A stretch of DNA of 30,561 nt from Pseudomonadota bacterium (GCA_023428085.1 JAEYZK010000230.1:1-30561), one strand, 5' to 3'; counted from the stretch's first letter, positions 1 through 8,084 are shown. Notes: generated from the sequence alone by a model not told the origin. Translations and numbers: made by a program.

Positions 1-257
1 GCGCGCTGCTCCCGGCGTTCGCGGGCGCCGCCGCGGGCCGCAGGGTGCTCGCCTGGGGCGCCGCCGCCGCGCTGGCCGTGGTCGGGCTGCCGGCCGGCCT
101 CTGGCTCCGGGACCGCGCCGAGACCCGGGCCATGGTGGCGGAGCTCGAGCTCCTCCAGGACTGGGAGGCGGCGAGCGCGGTCGCGGTGGAGACGCCGGAG
201 GACCTCATGATCGTCGCGCGCCTCGAGGAGCTCGAGCGCGGGGAGGCGTCGCCGTGA
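1..257 (+). CDS. Membrane-anchored hypothetical protein, 5'-truncated by the window edge
   Basis: The reading frame is open to the left edge of the window (first full codon at base 3), so the true start lies outside. The visible part holds one hydrophobic segment rich in Ala, Leu and Val (about bases 45-105), followed by a charged tail with repeated Glu-Leu pairs. This fits a single-pass protein with a soluble C-terminal domain. Its stop codon overlaps the GTG start of the next gene by 3 bases, which suggests translational coupling. Genes of this kind often sit between an ECF sigma factor and a DUF3106 gene, so an anti-sigma-like role is possible, but nothing in the visible part proves it. 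An internal GTG at 45 is a less likely start. Confidence 0.6.
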   Translation, partial: ALLPAFAGAAAGRRVLAWGAAAALAVVGLPAGLWLRDRAETRAMVAELELLQDWEAASAVAVETPEDLMIVARLEELERGEASP

Positions 258-778
258 AGCGCGTCCTCGCCGCCGCCGTCACCCTCCTCGCGCTCGCGCG
301 CGGCGCGGCCCGCGCGGAGGACCCGCCCGCGCCCCCTCCCGCCGCGGCGCACGCCGGCGAGACGGACCGGAGCGCGCGCGAGCGCTGGGAGCAGCTCCCG
401 CCCGAGGAGAAGGCCCGCCTCCGGGAGCGCTGGCGCGCGTACCAGGCGCTCCCGGAGGACCGCAAGGCGCTCCTCGCCGCCCGGCTCCGCCGGTTCCGCG
501 CGTTGCCGCCGGACCGCCAGGCGGAGATCCGGCGCAACTGGGCCGCCTTCCGGCGGCTCCCCCCCGAGGAGCGCCAGGAGATCCGCGCGCACTTCCGCCG
601 CCTGCGGGAGCTGCCGCCCGAGCGCCGCGCCCAGCTCCGGCAGTCGATCCGGGCGCTGCTCCGGGCGCCGCCGGCCGAGCGCGAGCGGTTCCGCGAGAAC
701 CTGCGCCGGTGGCGGGAGCTCACGCCCGAGGAGCGCGAGCGGCTCCGGGAGGAGTGGCGGCGGCGGCCCGGACGGTGA
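254..778 (+). CDS. DUF3106-like secreted Arg/Glu-rich repeat protein
   Basis: A 174-residue protein with an N-terminal signal peptide (hydrophobic to about residue 19, likely cut after the Ala-Arg-Ala near residue 21), then a Pro/Ala-rich linker. Residues 47-171 are seven tandem units of 18 residues, each beginning with Leu-Pro-Pro-Glu or a close variant and continuing as an Arg-rich amphipathic helix with a large hydrophobic or aromatic residue near the end. This is the pattern of the DUF3106 family, whose function is unknown. The GTG start overlaps the upstream stop. The mature protein is strongly basic, while the next gene encodes an acidic protein. A periplasmic location is inferred from the signal peptide. 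Confidence 0.8.
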   Translation: MKRVLAAAVTLLALARGAARAEDPPAPPPAAAHAGETDRSARERWEQLPPEEKARLRERWRAYQALPEDRKALLAARLRRFRALPPDRQAEIRRNWAAFRRLPPEERQEIRAHFRRLRELPPERRAQLRQSIRALLRAPPAERERFRENLRRWRELTPEERERLREEWRRRPGR

Positions 779-802
779 TCCCGAGCGCCCCCGGACACCC
801 CG

Positions 803-1027
803 ATGATCGCCTCGCTCGCCCTCGCCCTCGCGCTCGCGCTCGCCGCCGCGCCTCCCGACGCGCCGCCGCCCGCGCGCGCGGGGGAGGCGAAGGAGACGCC
901 GCCCCCGCTCTCCGCCGAGGACGCGGCCGTCGTCGAGCACCTCGAGCTGCTCGAGGGCCTGGAGCTGCTCGAGGACCTCCCGGTCGTGGCGGACGAGGAG
1001 CGCGAGGACCCGCCGCACCCTCCGTGA
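803..1027 (+). CDS. Small acidic secreted hypothetical protein
   Basis: A 74-residue protein starting 24 bases after the DUF3106-like gene and probably in the same operon. Residues 1-15 are an Ala/Leu signal sequence, followed by a Pro/Ala linker. A Glu/Leu-rich segment (about residues 40-62) has two His/Gly-Leu-Glu-Leu-Leu-Glu units, then a short acidic tail. The Glu-Leu-Leu pattern resembles the tail of the truncated gene at the left edge. No family is recognised. The acidic character next to a highly basic secreted protein suggests an electrostatic pair, which is inference only. Short length and simple composition keep the confidence moderate. Confidence 0.55.
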   Translation: MIASLALALALALAAAPPDAPPPARAGEAKETPPPLSAEDAAVVEHLELLEGLELLEDLPVVADEEREDPPHPP

Positions 1028-1144
1028 ACGAGCCGGCGCCGGGAGACCGGCCGGGCGCGCGGCGCTCCGTGTCCGCCCGGGGCCGCGCCTGGCGAGGCAC
1101 GAGCGGTGAGGGCATCGCGGCGCGAGCGGAACGCGCCGTCCTCC

Positions 1145-2170
1145 TCAGCGCTCGCGCGCGCCCTTGCTGCTGGACGCGAGCATCCCGCACGCCGCGCGCT
1201 CGTCCTGCCCGCCCGAGTAGCGGCGGACGATCGGCTGCCCCGGGAGCGCCGCCCCGAGCTGATCGCGGAAGACGTTCCACTCCGCCTCGGTGGGCGGCCG
1301 GAACCGGCCGCTCGCGTCGTTCACGGCGATCGGGTTCAGCCGGACCGGGATGCCGCGGAGGAGCCGCCCGATCGCCTCCGCGTCCTCGGGCCCGGTGTTC
1401 ACGCCCGCCATCATCACGTACTCGACCGTCACCCGGCCCGCCGCGGCCGCGTGCGCGCGGATCGCTTCCACGAGCTCGTCGAGCGGGAAGCCGTGCTCGA
1501 TCGGCATGAGCGCCGCGCGCTTCCAGGGGATGGCGGCGTTGAGCGAGACGCAGAGCCGGAACTTGTGCCGCTCGGCCGTGTAGCGGCGGATCATCGGGAC
1601 GACGCCGGCGGTGGAGATGGAGATGCGGCGCGCGTCGATCCGGGCGGCGGCGGGGTCGCACAGCGTGTACGCCGCCGCGATCACCTCGTCGTAGTTGAGG
1701 AAGGGCTCGCCCTGGCCCATGAAGACCACGCCGGTGACGGGCAGCTCCGAGTCGGCCCGGACGTGGAGGAGCTGCTCGACGATCTCCCAGCTCTTGAGCG
1801 AGCGGGTGAAGCCCAGCCGCCCGGTCGCGCAGAAGGCGCACGCGAGGCCGCAGCCGACCTGGGAGGAGAGGCAGACGACGTGGTGGGTGCCGTGGAGCGG
1901 GATGCGCACCGCCTCGACGCGCGCACCGTCGGGGAGGGCGAAGAGGTACTTGCGGAAGCCGTCCTGCGCGTCCACGGCCTCGAGCCGGCGGAGCTCGCCG
2001 GGAGCGGCGAGCGCGGCGACCCGGTCCAGCACCTCGCGCCGGACGTTGCGCGCGTCCCGCAGCCCGCGGCGGCGCCCGATCACCGCCCCGGTGATCCTGC
2101 GCGCGTCCTCGACCGGGATCCCGGCCTTGCGCGCCAGCGAGCGGCTGTCCTGGCCGGAGAGATGGAGCAC
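1145..2170 (-). CDS. rlmN: Radical SAM 23S rRNA (adenine-C2)-methyltransferase, RlmN/Cfr family
   Basis: About 341 residues from a GTG at 2170. The radical SAM motif Cys-X3-Cys-X2-Cys is at residues 107-114 (C107, C111, C114) and binds the [4Fe-4S] cluster. C100, seven residues before, and C328 in an Ala-Cys-Gly-Met context match the two catalytic cysteines of E. coli RlmN (C118 and C355). The GQGEP segment near residue 152 and the Ser-Thr-Ala-Gly-Val segment near 186 are also typical. RlmN methylates A2503 of 23S rRNA and, in some species, A37 of tRNAs. Cfr methylates C8 of the same rRNA base and cannot be excluded from sequence alone. The start is uncertain: an in-frame ATG at 2209 would overlap the divergent lipoprotein start, whereas 2170 places the family's conserved N-terminal region right after the start. 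Confidence 0.88.
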   Translation of the reverse strand: MLHLSGQDSRSLARKAGIPVEDARRITGAVIGRRRGLRDARNVRREVLDRVAALAAPGELRRLEAVDAQDGFRKYLFALPDGARVEAVRIPLHGTHHVVCLSSQVGCGLACAFCATGRLGFTRSLKSWEIVEQLLHVRADSELPVTGVVFMGQGEPFLNYDEVIAAAYTLCDPAAARIDARRISISTAGVVPMIRRYTAERHKFRLCVSLNAAIPWKRAALMPIEHGFPLDELVEAIRAHAAAAGRVTVEYVMMAGVNTGPEDAEAIGRLLRGIPVRLNPIAVNDASGRFRPPTEAEWNVFRDQLGAALPGQPIVRRYSGGQDERAACGMLASSSKGARER

Positions 2171-2198
2171 GGCCGCGGAATAGCATAAGTTCGCCCCG

Positions 2199-2612
2199 AT
2201 GAGACCCATCGTCCTCGGGGCAGCGCTCGGGGTTCTCCTCTCGGGGTGCGTGCTGTACGAGCCGCGCGGGTACGTCCCTCCGCCCGGCAGGGCGCCCGCC
2301 CCGCCGGCGCACAGGCTGCTCTCCGAGCAGGAGGCCGCCGACGTCGCCTTCCGGCTCTGCGACGATCGCGCGCTGCGGGTGGATCGCGTGGACCGCGCGC
2401 GCCTGGACGAGGCGGGGCGCTGGCACCTCCGCGTCGCGGGGTTCACGGACCGCGCGCAGCTCCTCCTCGATGGGCGCGACGGCCGGCTGCTCAAGGGCCG
2501 CTTCTACCGCGAGGACTCCGCGCCGCCCGGACCGTCGCCGTCGCAGCCGCCCGCGCTCCCGGAGCAGCGCGCGGCGCCGTCCCCGCCGCCCGAGTGGCCG
2601 GAGTTCGAGTAG
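2199..2612 (+). CDS. Small putative lipoprotein
   Basis: A 137-residue protein with a type II signal peptide: a short basic N-terminus, a hydrophobic core, and the lipobox Leu-Ser-Gly-Cys with Cys17 as lipidation site. A Pro-rich linker follows. Then comes a globular region of about 75 residues in which a strand pattern ending in a Leu-Leu-Asp-Gly-Arg-Asp-Gly-Arg turn resembles PepSY-like or periplasmic inhibitor folds, although I do not assign a family. The C-terminal 35 residues are Pro/Ser-rich. It is divergent from rlmN. Its 3' end is convergent with and overlapped by the DNA glycosylase frame. Outer-membrane anchoring is inferred from the lipobox. Confidence 0.72.
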   Translation: MRPIVLGAALGVLLSGCVLYEPRGYVPPPGRAPAPPAHRLLSEQEAADVAFRLCDDRALRVDRVDRARLDEAGRWHLRVAGFTDRAQLLLDGRDGRLLKGRFYREDSAPPGPSPSQPPALPEQRAAPSPPPEWPEFE

Positions 2613-3201
2613 GCGGGGCAGGGAGCGGCGGGCGGCTCACCCACGGGCTCCCGGCGATCGCGTAGCGCCACGCGCGCGCCGCCCACGGCCCCGCGTGATC
2701 GACGTTCACCCGCGGTCCCGCCACGATCCGCGGCCTGCCGCGGCCGTCGTCCACGACGTAGAGCTCGTCCCCCGTGAGGTCGCGGCCGTTGTCGCGCTCC
2801 CGCCGGATCCCGAGCGCCCGGCACAGGTTCCCCGGCCCGCGCGTCGCGTGCTGGCAGGCCGCGACCGGCTCGGCCGCGCGCACGAGGACCGCCGCCGGGA
2901 AGCCCTCCGGCCCGGTGACGACGTTCACGCAGTGGGAGCGCCCGTAGATGAGGTAGACGTACGCGAAGCCGGGCGGTCCGAACATGATCGCGGCGCGCGG
3001 CGTCCGCCCGAACCGCGCGTGCGAGGCGAGGTCGCGCGGCCCGTGGTAGGCCTCGGTCTCGACGATCCGCGCCGCGCGGAGCACGTCGCCGTCGCGGTGC
3101 ACGAGGAGCTTCCCGAGGAGCGCGCGCGCGACCACCCGCGTGTCCCGCGCGTAGAACGCGCGCGGAAGTGGGATCGCGGGGCAACCGAGGAGCTCGGCCA
3201 T
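2491..3201 (-). CDS. 3-methyladenine DNA glycosylase (AAG/MPG family)
   Basis: A 236-residue protein of the alkyladenine DNA glycosylase family, which excises 3-methyladenine and other alkylated purines. Matching human AAG, Glu50 (catalytic base), Tyr52 and His61 appear in a Val-Glu-Thr-Glu-Ala-Tyr segment, and the intercalating-loop region Tyr-Val-Tyr-Leu-Ile-Tyr-Gly is at 81-87. The Arg-Gly-Pro-Gly-Asn-Leu segment near 121-126 is also conserved. The family domain normally ends at about residue 190 (Ser-Pro-Trp-Val-Ser-Arg). The remaining 46 residues are Ala/Pro/Arg-rich low complexity read antisense to the lipoprotein gene, so the tail is probably a non-functional extension caused by a missing stop codon near 2630. 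Confidence 0.9.
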   Translation of the reverse strand: MAELLGCPAIPLPRAFYARDTRVVARALLGKLLVHRDGDVLRAARIVETEAYHGPRDLASHARFGRTPRAAIMFGPPGFAYVYLIYGRSHCVNVVTGPEGFPAAVLVRAAEPVAACQHATRGPGNLCRALGIRRERDNGRDLTGDELYVVDDGRGRPRIVAGPRVNVDHAGPWAARAWRYAIAGSPWVSRPPLPAPPTRTPATRAAGTAPRAAPGARAAATATVRAARSPRGRSGP

Positions 3202-3249
3202 GCCTCGAGGTTAACCGGCCGAGCGTGATCCGAGAAAGACCGAGCGAGG

Positions 3250-3370
3250 CGGGGTGGGGGCCCCGCGGGGTAGCCGCGCGCAGCCGCGAAGCGGCGAGCA
3301 CGGCCCAGGGCCCCGCGCAGCAGGGGTGGGGCCCCAGGAGCTCCGCTCCTGGGGCGGGGGCGCAGCCCCC
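3250..3370. repeat. Mosaic hairpin repeat, copy 1
   Basis: Intergenic GC-rich element upstream of the DNA glycosylase gene. Its core at 3282-3335 matches 27130-27183 at 52 of 54 positions. It is followed by a perfect 11-bp hairpin (3331-3341 with 3345-3355) and a 6-bp hairpin with GCA loop (3356-3361 with 3365-3370). The second copy near 27.1 kb carries the same kinds of hairpins in a different order. No coding function is visible. Confidence 0.75.
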
Positions 3371-3382
3371 GTGAAAAGAGAA

Positions 3383-3415
3383 GGGCGGGGCGGCACCGAA
3401 GTGCCACCCCGCCCC
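3383..3415 (-). terminator. Rho-independent terminator of the GH6-GH5 cellulase gene
   Basis: A 14-bp stem with one mismatch (3383-3396 with 3401-3415). On the reverse strand the loop is TTCG closed by C-G, the classic stable tetraloop. It lies 28 bases after the cellulase stop codon at 3443, and is followed on that strand by a pyrimidine run with four T (3374-3382). Confidence 0.8.
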
Positions 3416-3442
3416 GTTCAGCCGGCTACGCGCAGGGAGGGA

Positions 3443-6400
3443 CTATTCCCAGACGTAGATGCTGGCCCACGGGTACTGCCCGGCGGTCGCCGAGAAGTAC
3501 GTGTAGCCGTCGGACGACTTCGGGAGCGGGAACGGACCCGCGCCGCAGGTCACGGCGACGCCGTTCACGCTGACCGTCCGGCCTTCCATGTTCGAGCAGC
3601 CCCAGCCGCGGACGTTCTGCGCCGTCTTGAAGCAGACCGCGCCCGTGGTGTTGAAGTTGTTCGTGTTCCACGAGAACGTCGGGGCGTTCGCGCACGGCGT
3701 CGTGCCGCCGCCGTTGAAGGTGGCGGTGACGCTCTGCGCCGCCGACATCGTGACGGTGCAGGTCGCGCCGCTGGTGCTGCCGCAGCCGCTCCAGCCGGCG
3801 AACGTCGAGCCCGAGGCAGCCGACGCGGTCAGGGTGACCACGGTGCCGCTCGTGTAGCTCGCGGAGCAGGTCGAGCCGCAGCTGATGCCCGAGCCCGAGA
3901 CCGTGCCCGACCCCGTGCCGCCCTTCGACACGGTGAGGGCGTAGGTCTGCACCTGGCTGGTGTTGAACGTCGCCGTGACCGACCGCGCCGCCGACATCGT
4001 GACGGTGCAGCTCGCGCCGCTGGTGCTGCCGCAGCCGCTCCAGCCGGCGAACGTCGAGCCCGAGGCCGCGGACGCGTTCAGGGTGACCACGGTGCCGCTC
4101 GTGTAGCTCGAGGAGCAGGTCGAGCCGCAGCTGATGCCCGTGCCCGAGACCGTGCCCGACCCCGTGCCGTTCTTCGACACGGTGAGGGTGTAGGTCTGCA
4201 CCTGGGTGGTGTTGAACGTCGCCGTGACCGTCCGCGCCGCCGACATCGTGACGGTGCAGGTCGCGCCGCTGGTGCTGCCGCAGCCGCTCCAGCCGGCGAA
4301 CGTCGAGCCCGAGGAGGCCGACGCGGTCAGGGTGACCACGGTGCCGCTCGTGTAGTTCGCCGAGCAGGTCGAGCCGCAGCTGATGCCCGAGCCGGAGACC
4401 GTGCCCGACCCCGCGCCGCTCTTCGACACGGTGAGGGCGTACTGCGTGGGCTGGTTGTTGGCGCTGATGTACGCCTTCACCCAGCGGCCGGACTCGGTGA
4501 GCTGGCTATCCGCCCACGGGCCCGTGGCGCTGGCGCCCGGGACGAGGGCGGAGGCGCTCTCGACCTTGTCGTGGAGGGACCAGTTGGCGGAGCTGACCAG
4601 GTTCTGGTCCATCCAGTTGGTCCAGTTCTGCGACTCGCTGGGGTTGAAGCCGCCGTCGCCGGAGGCGTCGACGGTGCCCCACTCGGTGACCATGATGGCG
4701 TGGCCGGCGGCCATCACCTGGCTGGCCCGGTCGCGCAGCCACTGCCCGTGCGTCCCGGCGTAGAAGTGGAGCGTGTAGGCGACGTTCGAGTCCGCGAGCG
4801 GATCGGCGGTCGCCGTGTTCACTTCCTGCGACCACGACGGCGAGCCGGCGACGACCAGGTTCTGGCTGCCGGCCTGGCGGATCGCGCTGATCACGGCCGT
4901 GTGGTAGCTCTTCAGCTGCGACCAGGACTGGGTCGTCGGCTCGTTGAACGGCTCCCAGATGATGTTCGGGGAGCTCGCGTACTGCGTGGCGAGCGTACGG
5001 AAGAACTCCACGGCCTGCGACTGGTAGAGCTCGTGGCTGTGCCAGTCGACGATCACGTAGACACCGGCGGCGATCGCGCCGTCGATGAGCGCGCGGGCGC
5101 GCGCCATGTTCCCCGACGGATCGGCCGGGTTGAGCGAGTCGCCGGCCGCGTAGCCGCCGCCGCCGTGCACGCCGATGGCGGCGCGGACGACCGTGGCGCC
5201 CCACTGCGAGTAGAGGTTCTGGACGGCCTGGGCGTTGTAGAACCGCTCGGCCTCCCAGCCCGTGTTGGACCAGAACCAGCTCATGCCCTTCAGCTGGATC
5301 GGGGTCCCGGCCGCGTTGCAGATGCGGTTGCCGCAGCGGCGCAGGCGGCCGTTGACGGCGACCGGCGTATCACCGGTCTGCTGCGCGGTGAAGGACGCCG
5401 TGACGGACCGGTCGGCGGTCAGGGTCACGACGCAGGAGCCCGTGCCCGTGCAGGCGCCGCCCCAGCCGGAGAAGGTGGAGTTCGAGGCGGGGGAGGCGGT
5501 CAGGGTGACCGTGGTGCCCGAGGGAGACTGCTGCGAGCAGGTCGAACCGCAGCTGATCGAGCCGCCCGAGACCGTGCCCGAGCCCGTGCCCGACTTGGTC
5601 ACGGTGAGGGTGTAGTTGGTCGTGCCCGTGCCCGTGAACGTCGCGGTGACCGTCTGGTTCGACGTCACCGTGACCGCGCAGACGTTGGTCGAGCTGGAGC
5701 AGCCGGTCCAGCTGGAGAACGAGGAGTTCGTGCCCGCGGTGGCGGTGAGGGTCACGACCGTGCCGGCCGGGACCGTCGTGGTGCACGAGGAGCCGCAGCT
5801 GATGCCGCTGCCGGTGACCGTGCCCGTGCCCGTGCCGGACCGCGCGACGGTGAGGGTCGCGTTCGTCGACTGGCCGCCGAACGTCGCGGTGACCGACTTG
5901 ACGCCGTTCATCTCCACGGTGCAGGTCGCGCCGGACGTCGTGTTGCAGCCGGTCCAGCTCGTGAACGAGGAGCCGCTCGCCGGCGCCGCGGTCAGGGTCA
6001 CGATCTGGACGGGGTTCGCGTTGACCACCGTGGAGCAGGTCGTGCCGCAGTTGATGCCGCCGACGTTGGAGGTCACCGTGCCCGAGCCCGAGCCCGTCTT
6101 CGTGACGGTGAGCGTGTAGCCGTTCTCGGTGTTGGTCTGGATGTAGTTGGAGCCGGCCGCGCCGAGCTCGTCCACCGCCTGGACCACGAAGAAGTAGGTC
6201 GTGTTCGGCGAGAGGCCGGTGACCGTGTACGAGGTCGAGGTCAGGCCGGTCGCGACGCGGGTCGAGGTGGAGGGGGTGAAGTTGTTGGTCGTGCCGCGGT
6301 GCACCGTGTAGCTGAGCGTGCAGTTCGGCGGCGCGGAGGCGGCGCCCCAGGAGAGGCCGACCTGGCTGGCGTTGCGCGAGGTCACGACCAGGTTGGTCGG

Positions 6401-7747
6401 CGAGCCCGGCACGCCCTGGCACACCGGACCGGAGCCGGGGATCGGGTAGATGTTCTGGACGAGCATCTTGAACTGCGCCGAGAACCAGCCGCCGGAGAGC
6501 GGCGCGTCGGGGAGGGCGCCCGTGAGCACACCGTACTGCGTGGTGTACGTCGGGTCGCACATGCGGTCGAGCGCCTTGCCCTGGTCGTTCGGGATGTAGA
6601 CGGAGGAGCCGTCCGACTCACCCGGCGGCTTCACCCACACGAACGCGTCGAAGTGCTGCGAGCTCCAGCCGGAGGGGGCGGCCGTCGGGAACTCGCCGAT
6701 GCCGGAGCCCGAGGGGTTGCACCAGAGGCCGCGGTGCTGGCGGCGATCGACCTTGGACGCGTTCACGTACGTCGTGAGGTCGGTGCTCGTGCTCGCCGCC
6801 GTGGGCCGGGCGGTGCCGCCCCAGCCGTTGCGGGAGGTGTCGAGCAGCATGCCGAGGGAGGACGGGAAGCCCGCGCCGACGAACCGGCTGTACATGTCGG
6901 CCGCGTACGAGGCCTCGTCGATCATCGGGTTGTACTCGTAGAACTTGTGCGACATGACCGGCTGGCCGCCGATCTGCTGGTTGGCGCTGAGGAACGGCTC
7001 CTTCAGCGGGAGCGTGTTGGCGGTGTTGCCGACGTAGCCGTCGATCATCCCCTTGCCGCCGGTGAGGCCGCTGGCGAGGTTGCTCATGAGGGTGACGAAC
7101 GGCCCGTTGTTGCTCGTCCAGCCGAGCCAGCCGGAGTGCGCCATGTCGACGTACGCGTAGACGTTCGAGTGCGCGCGGAGCTTGTTGATCGCGTACTGGA
7201 CGCCCTGGACGTAGTAGCCGCCCGAGTTCATGGCGGCGCACTCGGGATCGGAGAGGTTGGTGACGAGGTTCGGGAGCGAGTCGGGCTCGATCACGAACAC
7301 GATCCGGAGGTTCGCGTACTTCGACTTGCTCACGACCGCGTCGATCGCGTCGATGTACTCGGTCTTGTAGCGGGCGAGGCCCTCGGCCGTGCCGGGGAGC
7401 TCCCCGTTCGAGGCGAGCGCGGCGCAGTCGCGGCCGGGGAGGTCGTACACGACGCCCAGGAAGAGGTTCGCGCCCTGCGCGAGCGCCTGGTCGAGGTGGG
7501 GCTCGAGGCTCGCGACGGCGGAGATCCGGTCCATCCAGACCGCGCTCGGCTGCCGGCCGACGAGGCGCATCCGCGCGGCGAGGGTCGCGTCGGTCTCCTT
7601 GGCGGCCTCCGCGTCGGCGTTCGCGGTGAAATCGGGGTTGACGTACATCTTCGCCCCGACGAACGGGTTGTCGAGGTGCTGCGCGGCCGCCAGGCCTGGC
7701 AGGGCCAGGGCGGCCAGCAACGGGAACACGGCTTTCGCGAGCCTCAT
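3443..7747 (-). CDS. Secreted bifunctional cellulase GH6-Fn3-(InlB-like)3-GH5-(InlB-like)3-C-terminal module
   Basis: A 1434-residue protein. The signal peptide is residues 1-22 (cut at Ala-Ala-Ala|Gln). The GH6 domain (about 25-443) aligns by motif with Trichoderma Cel6A: Tyr101, Asp107 in Arg-Asp-Cys, catalytic acid Asp156 in Glu-Pro-Asp-Ser-Leu, and Asp379 in the Trp-Val-Lys-Pro segment. Next come an Fn3 domain (about 446-540) and three ~75-80-residue divergent InlB-type repeats (544-623, 630-704, 712-787). The GH5 domain (about 795-1096) has acid/base Glu936 in Asn-Glu-Pro and nucleophile Glu1022 in Thr-Glu-Trp. Three near-identical 83-residue repeats (1103-1345) and a four-Cys C-terminal module (1352-1434) complete it. 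The ATG at 7747 has an AGGAG ribosome site five bases upstream. GH6 acts on cellulose chain ends or interior and GH5 as an endoglucanase, so one polypeptide probably combines both. It lies divergent to the LacI-type regulator. Confidence 0.93.
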   Translation of the reverse strand: MRLAKAVFPLLAALALPGLAAAQHLDNPFVGAKMYVNPDFTANADAEAAKETDATLAARMRLVGRQPSAVWMDRISAVASLEPHLDQALAQGANLFLGVVYDLPGRDCAALASNGELPGTAEGLARYKTEYIDAIDAVVSKSKYANLRIVFVIEPDSLPNLVTNLSDPECAAMNSGGYYVQGVQYAINKLRAHSNVYAYVDMAHSGWLGWTSNNGPFVTLMSNLASGLTGGKGMIDGYVGNTANTLPLKEPFLSANQQIGGQPVMSHKFYEYNPMIDEASYAADMYSRFVGAGFPSSLGMLLDTSRNGWGGTARPTAASTSTDLTTYVNASKVDRRQHRGLWCNPSGSGIGEFPTAAPSGWSSQHFDAFVWVKPPGESDGSSVYIPNDQGKALDRMCDPTYTTQYGVLTGALPDAPLSGGWFSAQFKMLVQNIYPIPGSGPVCQGVPGSPTNLVVTSRNASQVGLSWGAASAPPNCTLSYTVHRGTTNNFTPSTSTRVATGLTSTSYTVTGLSPNTTYFFVVQAVDELGAAGSNYIQTNTENGYTLTVTKTGSGSGTVTSNVGGINCGTTCSTVVNANPVQIVTLTAAPASGSSFTSWTGCNTTSGATCTVEMNGVKSVTATFGGQSTNATLTVARSGTGTGTVTGSGISCGSSCTTTVPAGTVVTLTATAGTNSSFSSWTGCSSSTNVCAVTVTSNQTVTATFTGTGTTNYTLTVTKSGTGSGTVSGGSISCGSTCSQQSPSGTTVTLTASPASNSTFSGWGGACTGTGSCVVTLTADRSVTASFTAQQTGDTPVAVNGRLRRCGNRICNAAGTPIQLKGMSWFWSNTGWEAERFYNAQAVQNLYSQWGATVVRAAIGVHGGGGYAAGDSLNPADPSGNMARARALIDGAIAAGVYVIVDWHSHELYQSQAVEFFRTLATQYASSPNIIWEPFNEPTTQSWSQLKSYHTAVISAIRQAGSQNLVVAGSPSWSQEVNTATADPLADSNVAYTLHFYAGTHGQWLRDRASQVMAAGHAIMVTEWGTVDASGDGGFNPSESQNWTNWMDQNLVSSANWSLHDKVESASALVPGASATGPWADSQLTESGRWVKAYISANNQPTQYALTVSKSGAGSGTVSGSGISCGSTCSANYTSGTVVTLTASASSGSTFAGWSGCGSTSGATCTVTMSAARTVTATFNTTQVQTYTLTVSKNGTGSGTVSGTGISCGSTCSSSYTSGTVVTLNASAASGSTFAGWSGCGSTSGASCTVTMSAARSVTATFNTSQVQTYALTVSKGGTGSGTVSGSGISCGSTCSASYTSGTVVTLTASAASGSTFAGWSGCGSTSGATCTVTMSAAQSVTATFNGGGTTPCANAPTFSWNTNNFNTTGAVCFKTAQNVRGWGCSNMEGRTVSVNGVAVTCGAGPFPLPKSSDGYTYFSATAGQYPWASIYVWE
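3446..3694 (-). other. C-terminal four-Cys aromatic module, copy 1
   Basis: Residues 1352-1434 of the GH6-GH5 enzyme. The module has four cysteines (in Cys-Ala-Asn-Ala, Val-Cys-Phe, Trp-Gly-Cys-Ser-Asn and Thr-Cys-Gly), an Asn-rich start, an Arg-Thr-Val-Ser-Val-Asn-Gly strand and aromatic strands ending Trp-Ala-Ser-Ile-Tyr-Val-Trp. The same module ends the two GH5 lipoproteins. A carbohydrate-binding or cell-surface sorting role is inferred from position and exposed aromatics. Confidence 0.75.
3713..4441 (-). repeat. Three 249-bp direct repeats inside the cellulase gene
   Basis: The segments encoding residues 1103-1345 repeat with an exact 249-base (83-codon) period: identical stretches begin at 3741, 3990 and 4239. 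The DNA is nearly identical, not only the protein, which points to recent tandem duplication. The repeats encode divergent InlB-type (bacterial repeat) units with a conserved Ile-Ser-Cys-Gly-Ser-Thr-Cys pair and a Gly-Trp-Ser-Gly-Cys core. Confidence 0.85.
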
Positions 7748-8020
7748 GAGAACTCCTCTTGAAGGACCTACGACGCGAAACACGGGACAGCCTGCGCTGC
7801 GCTTCACGACACCGGCCGCGGAAAGGCCTCGTTGCCCGGTGCGCCGGACGGCGCCCGTCGTGCTCGGTCTCCCGCGGTGATGGGAGACGGTGTGCCCGAT
7901 CCGCGCAAACAAGGCAATCGGCCCTTGCGTGCCCGCCCCCCCGACCGGCGCAATCTGCCTCACTTCCAGCGAAAACTCCCCGGCCGCACCGGCGCGCCCT
8001 ACACCTCGCACAGCGGCCTG

Positions 8021-8032
8021 GGATCGTTTTCC
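8021..8032. promoter_or_regulatory. Operator-like site O1 (weak)
   Basis: GGATCGTTTTCC, a partly symmetric match to the GGAAACGTTTTCC sites at 8072 and 8121. It is the outermost of the cluster. Confidence 0.4.
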
Positions 8033-8071
8033 TCGCGGCCTGTGCCTCGTCCGCGGCACACGCGCGACGAG

Positions 8072-8084
8072 GGAAACGTTTTCC
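8072..8084. promoter_or_regulatory. LacI-family operator O2
   Basis: GGAAACGTTTTCC, a pseudo-palindrome with the central CG typical of LacI/GalR operators. The identical 13-mer recurs at 8121-8133. Confidence 0.7.

Noticed and set aside
3713..4441. CRISPR-like repeats
   Set aside because: The repeats are 249 bases long, in frame and encode protein domains; no short repeat-spacer pattern exists.
3254..7762. Very long open frame on the forward strand opposite the GH6-GH5 gene (about 1500 codons)
   Set aside because: The Ala/Arg/Gly/Val composition, with no recognisable domain, is the usual shadow of a GC-rich gene read on the other strand.
7905..7916. GCAAACAAGGCA as another cellulase operator
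   Set aside because: Only a half-site without the central CG; kept out of the operator list.
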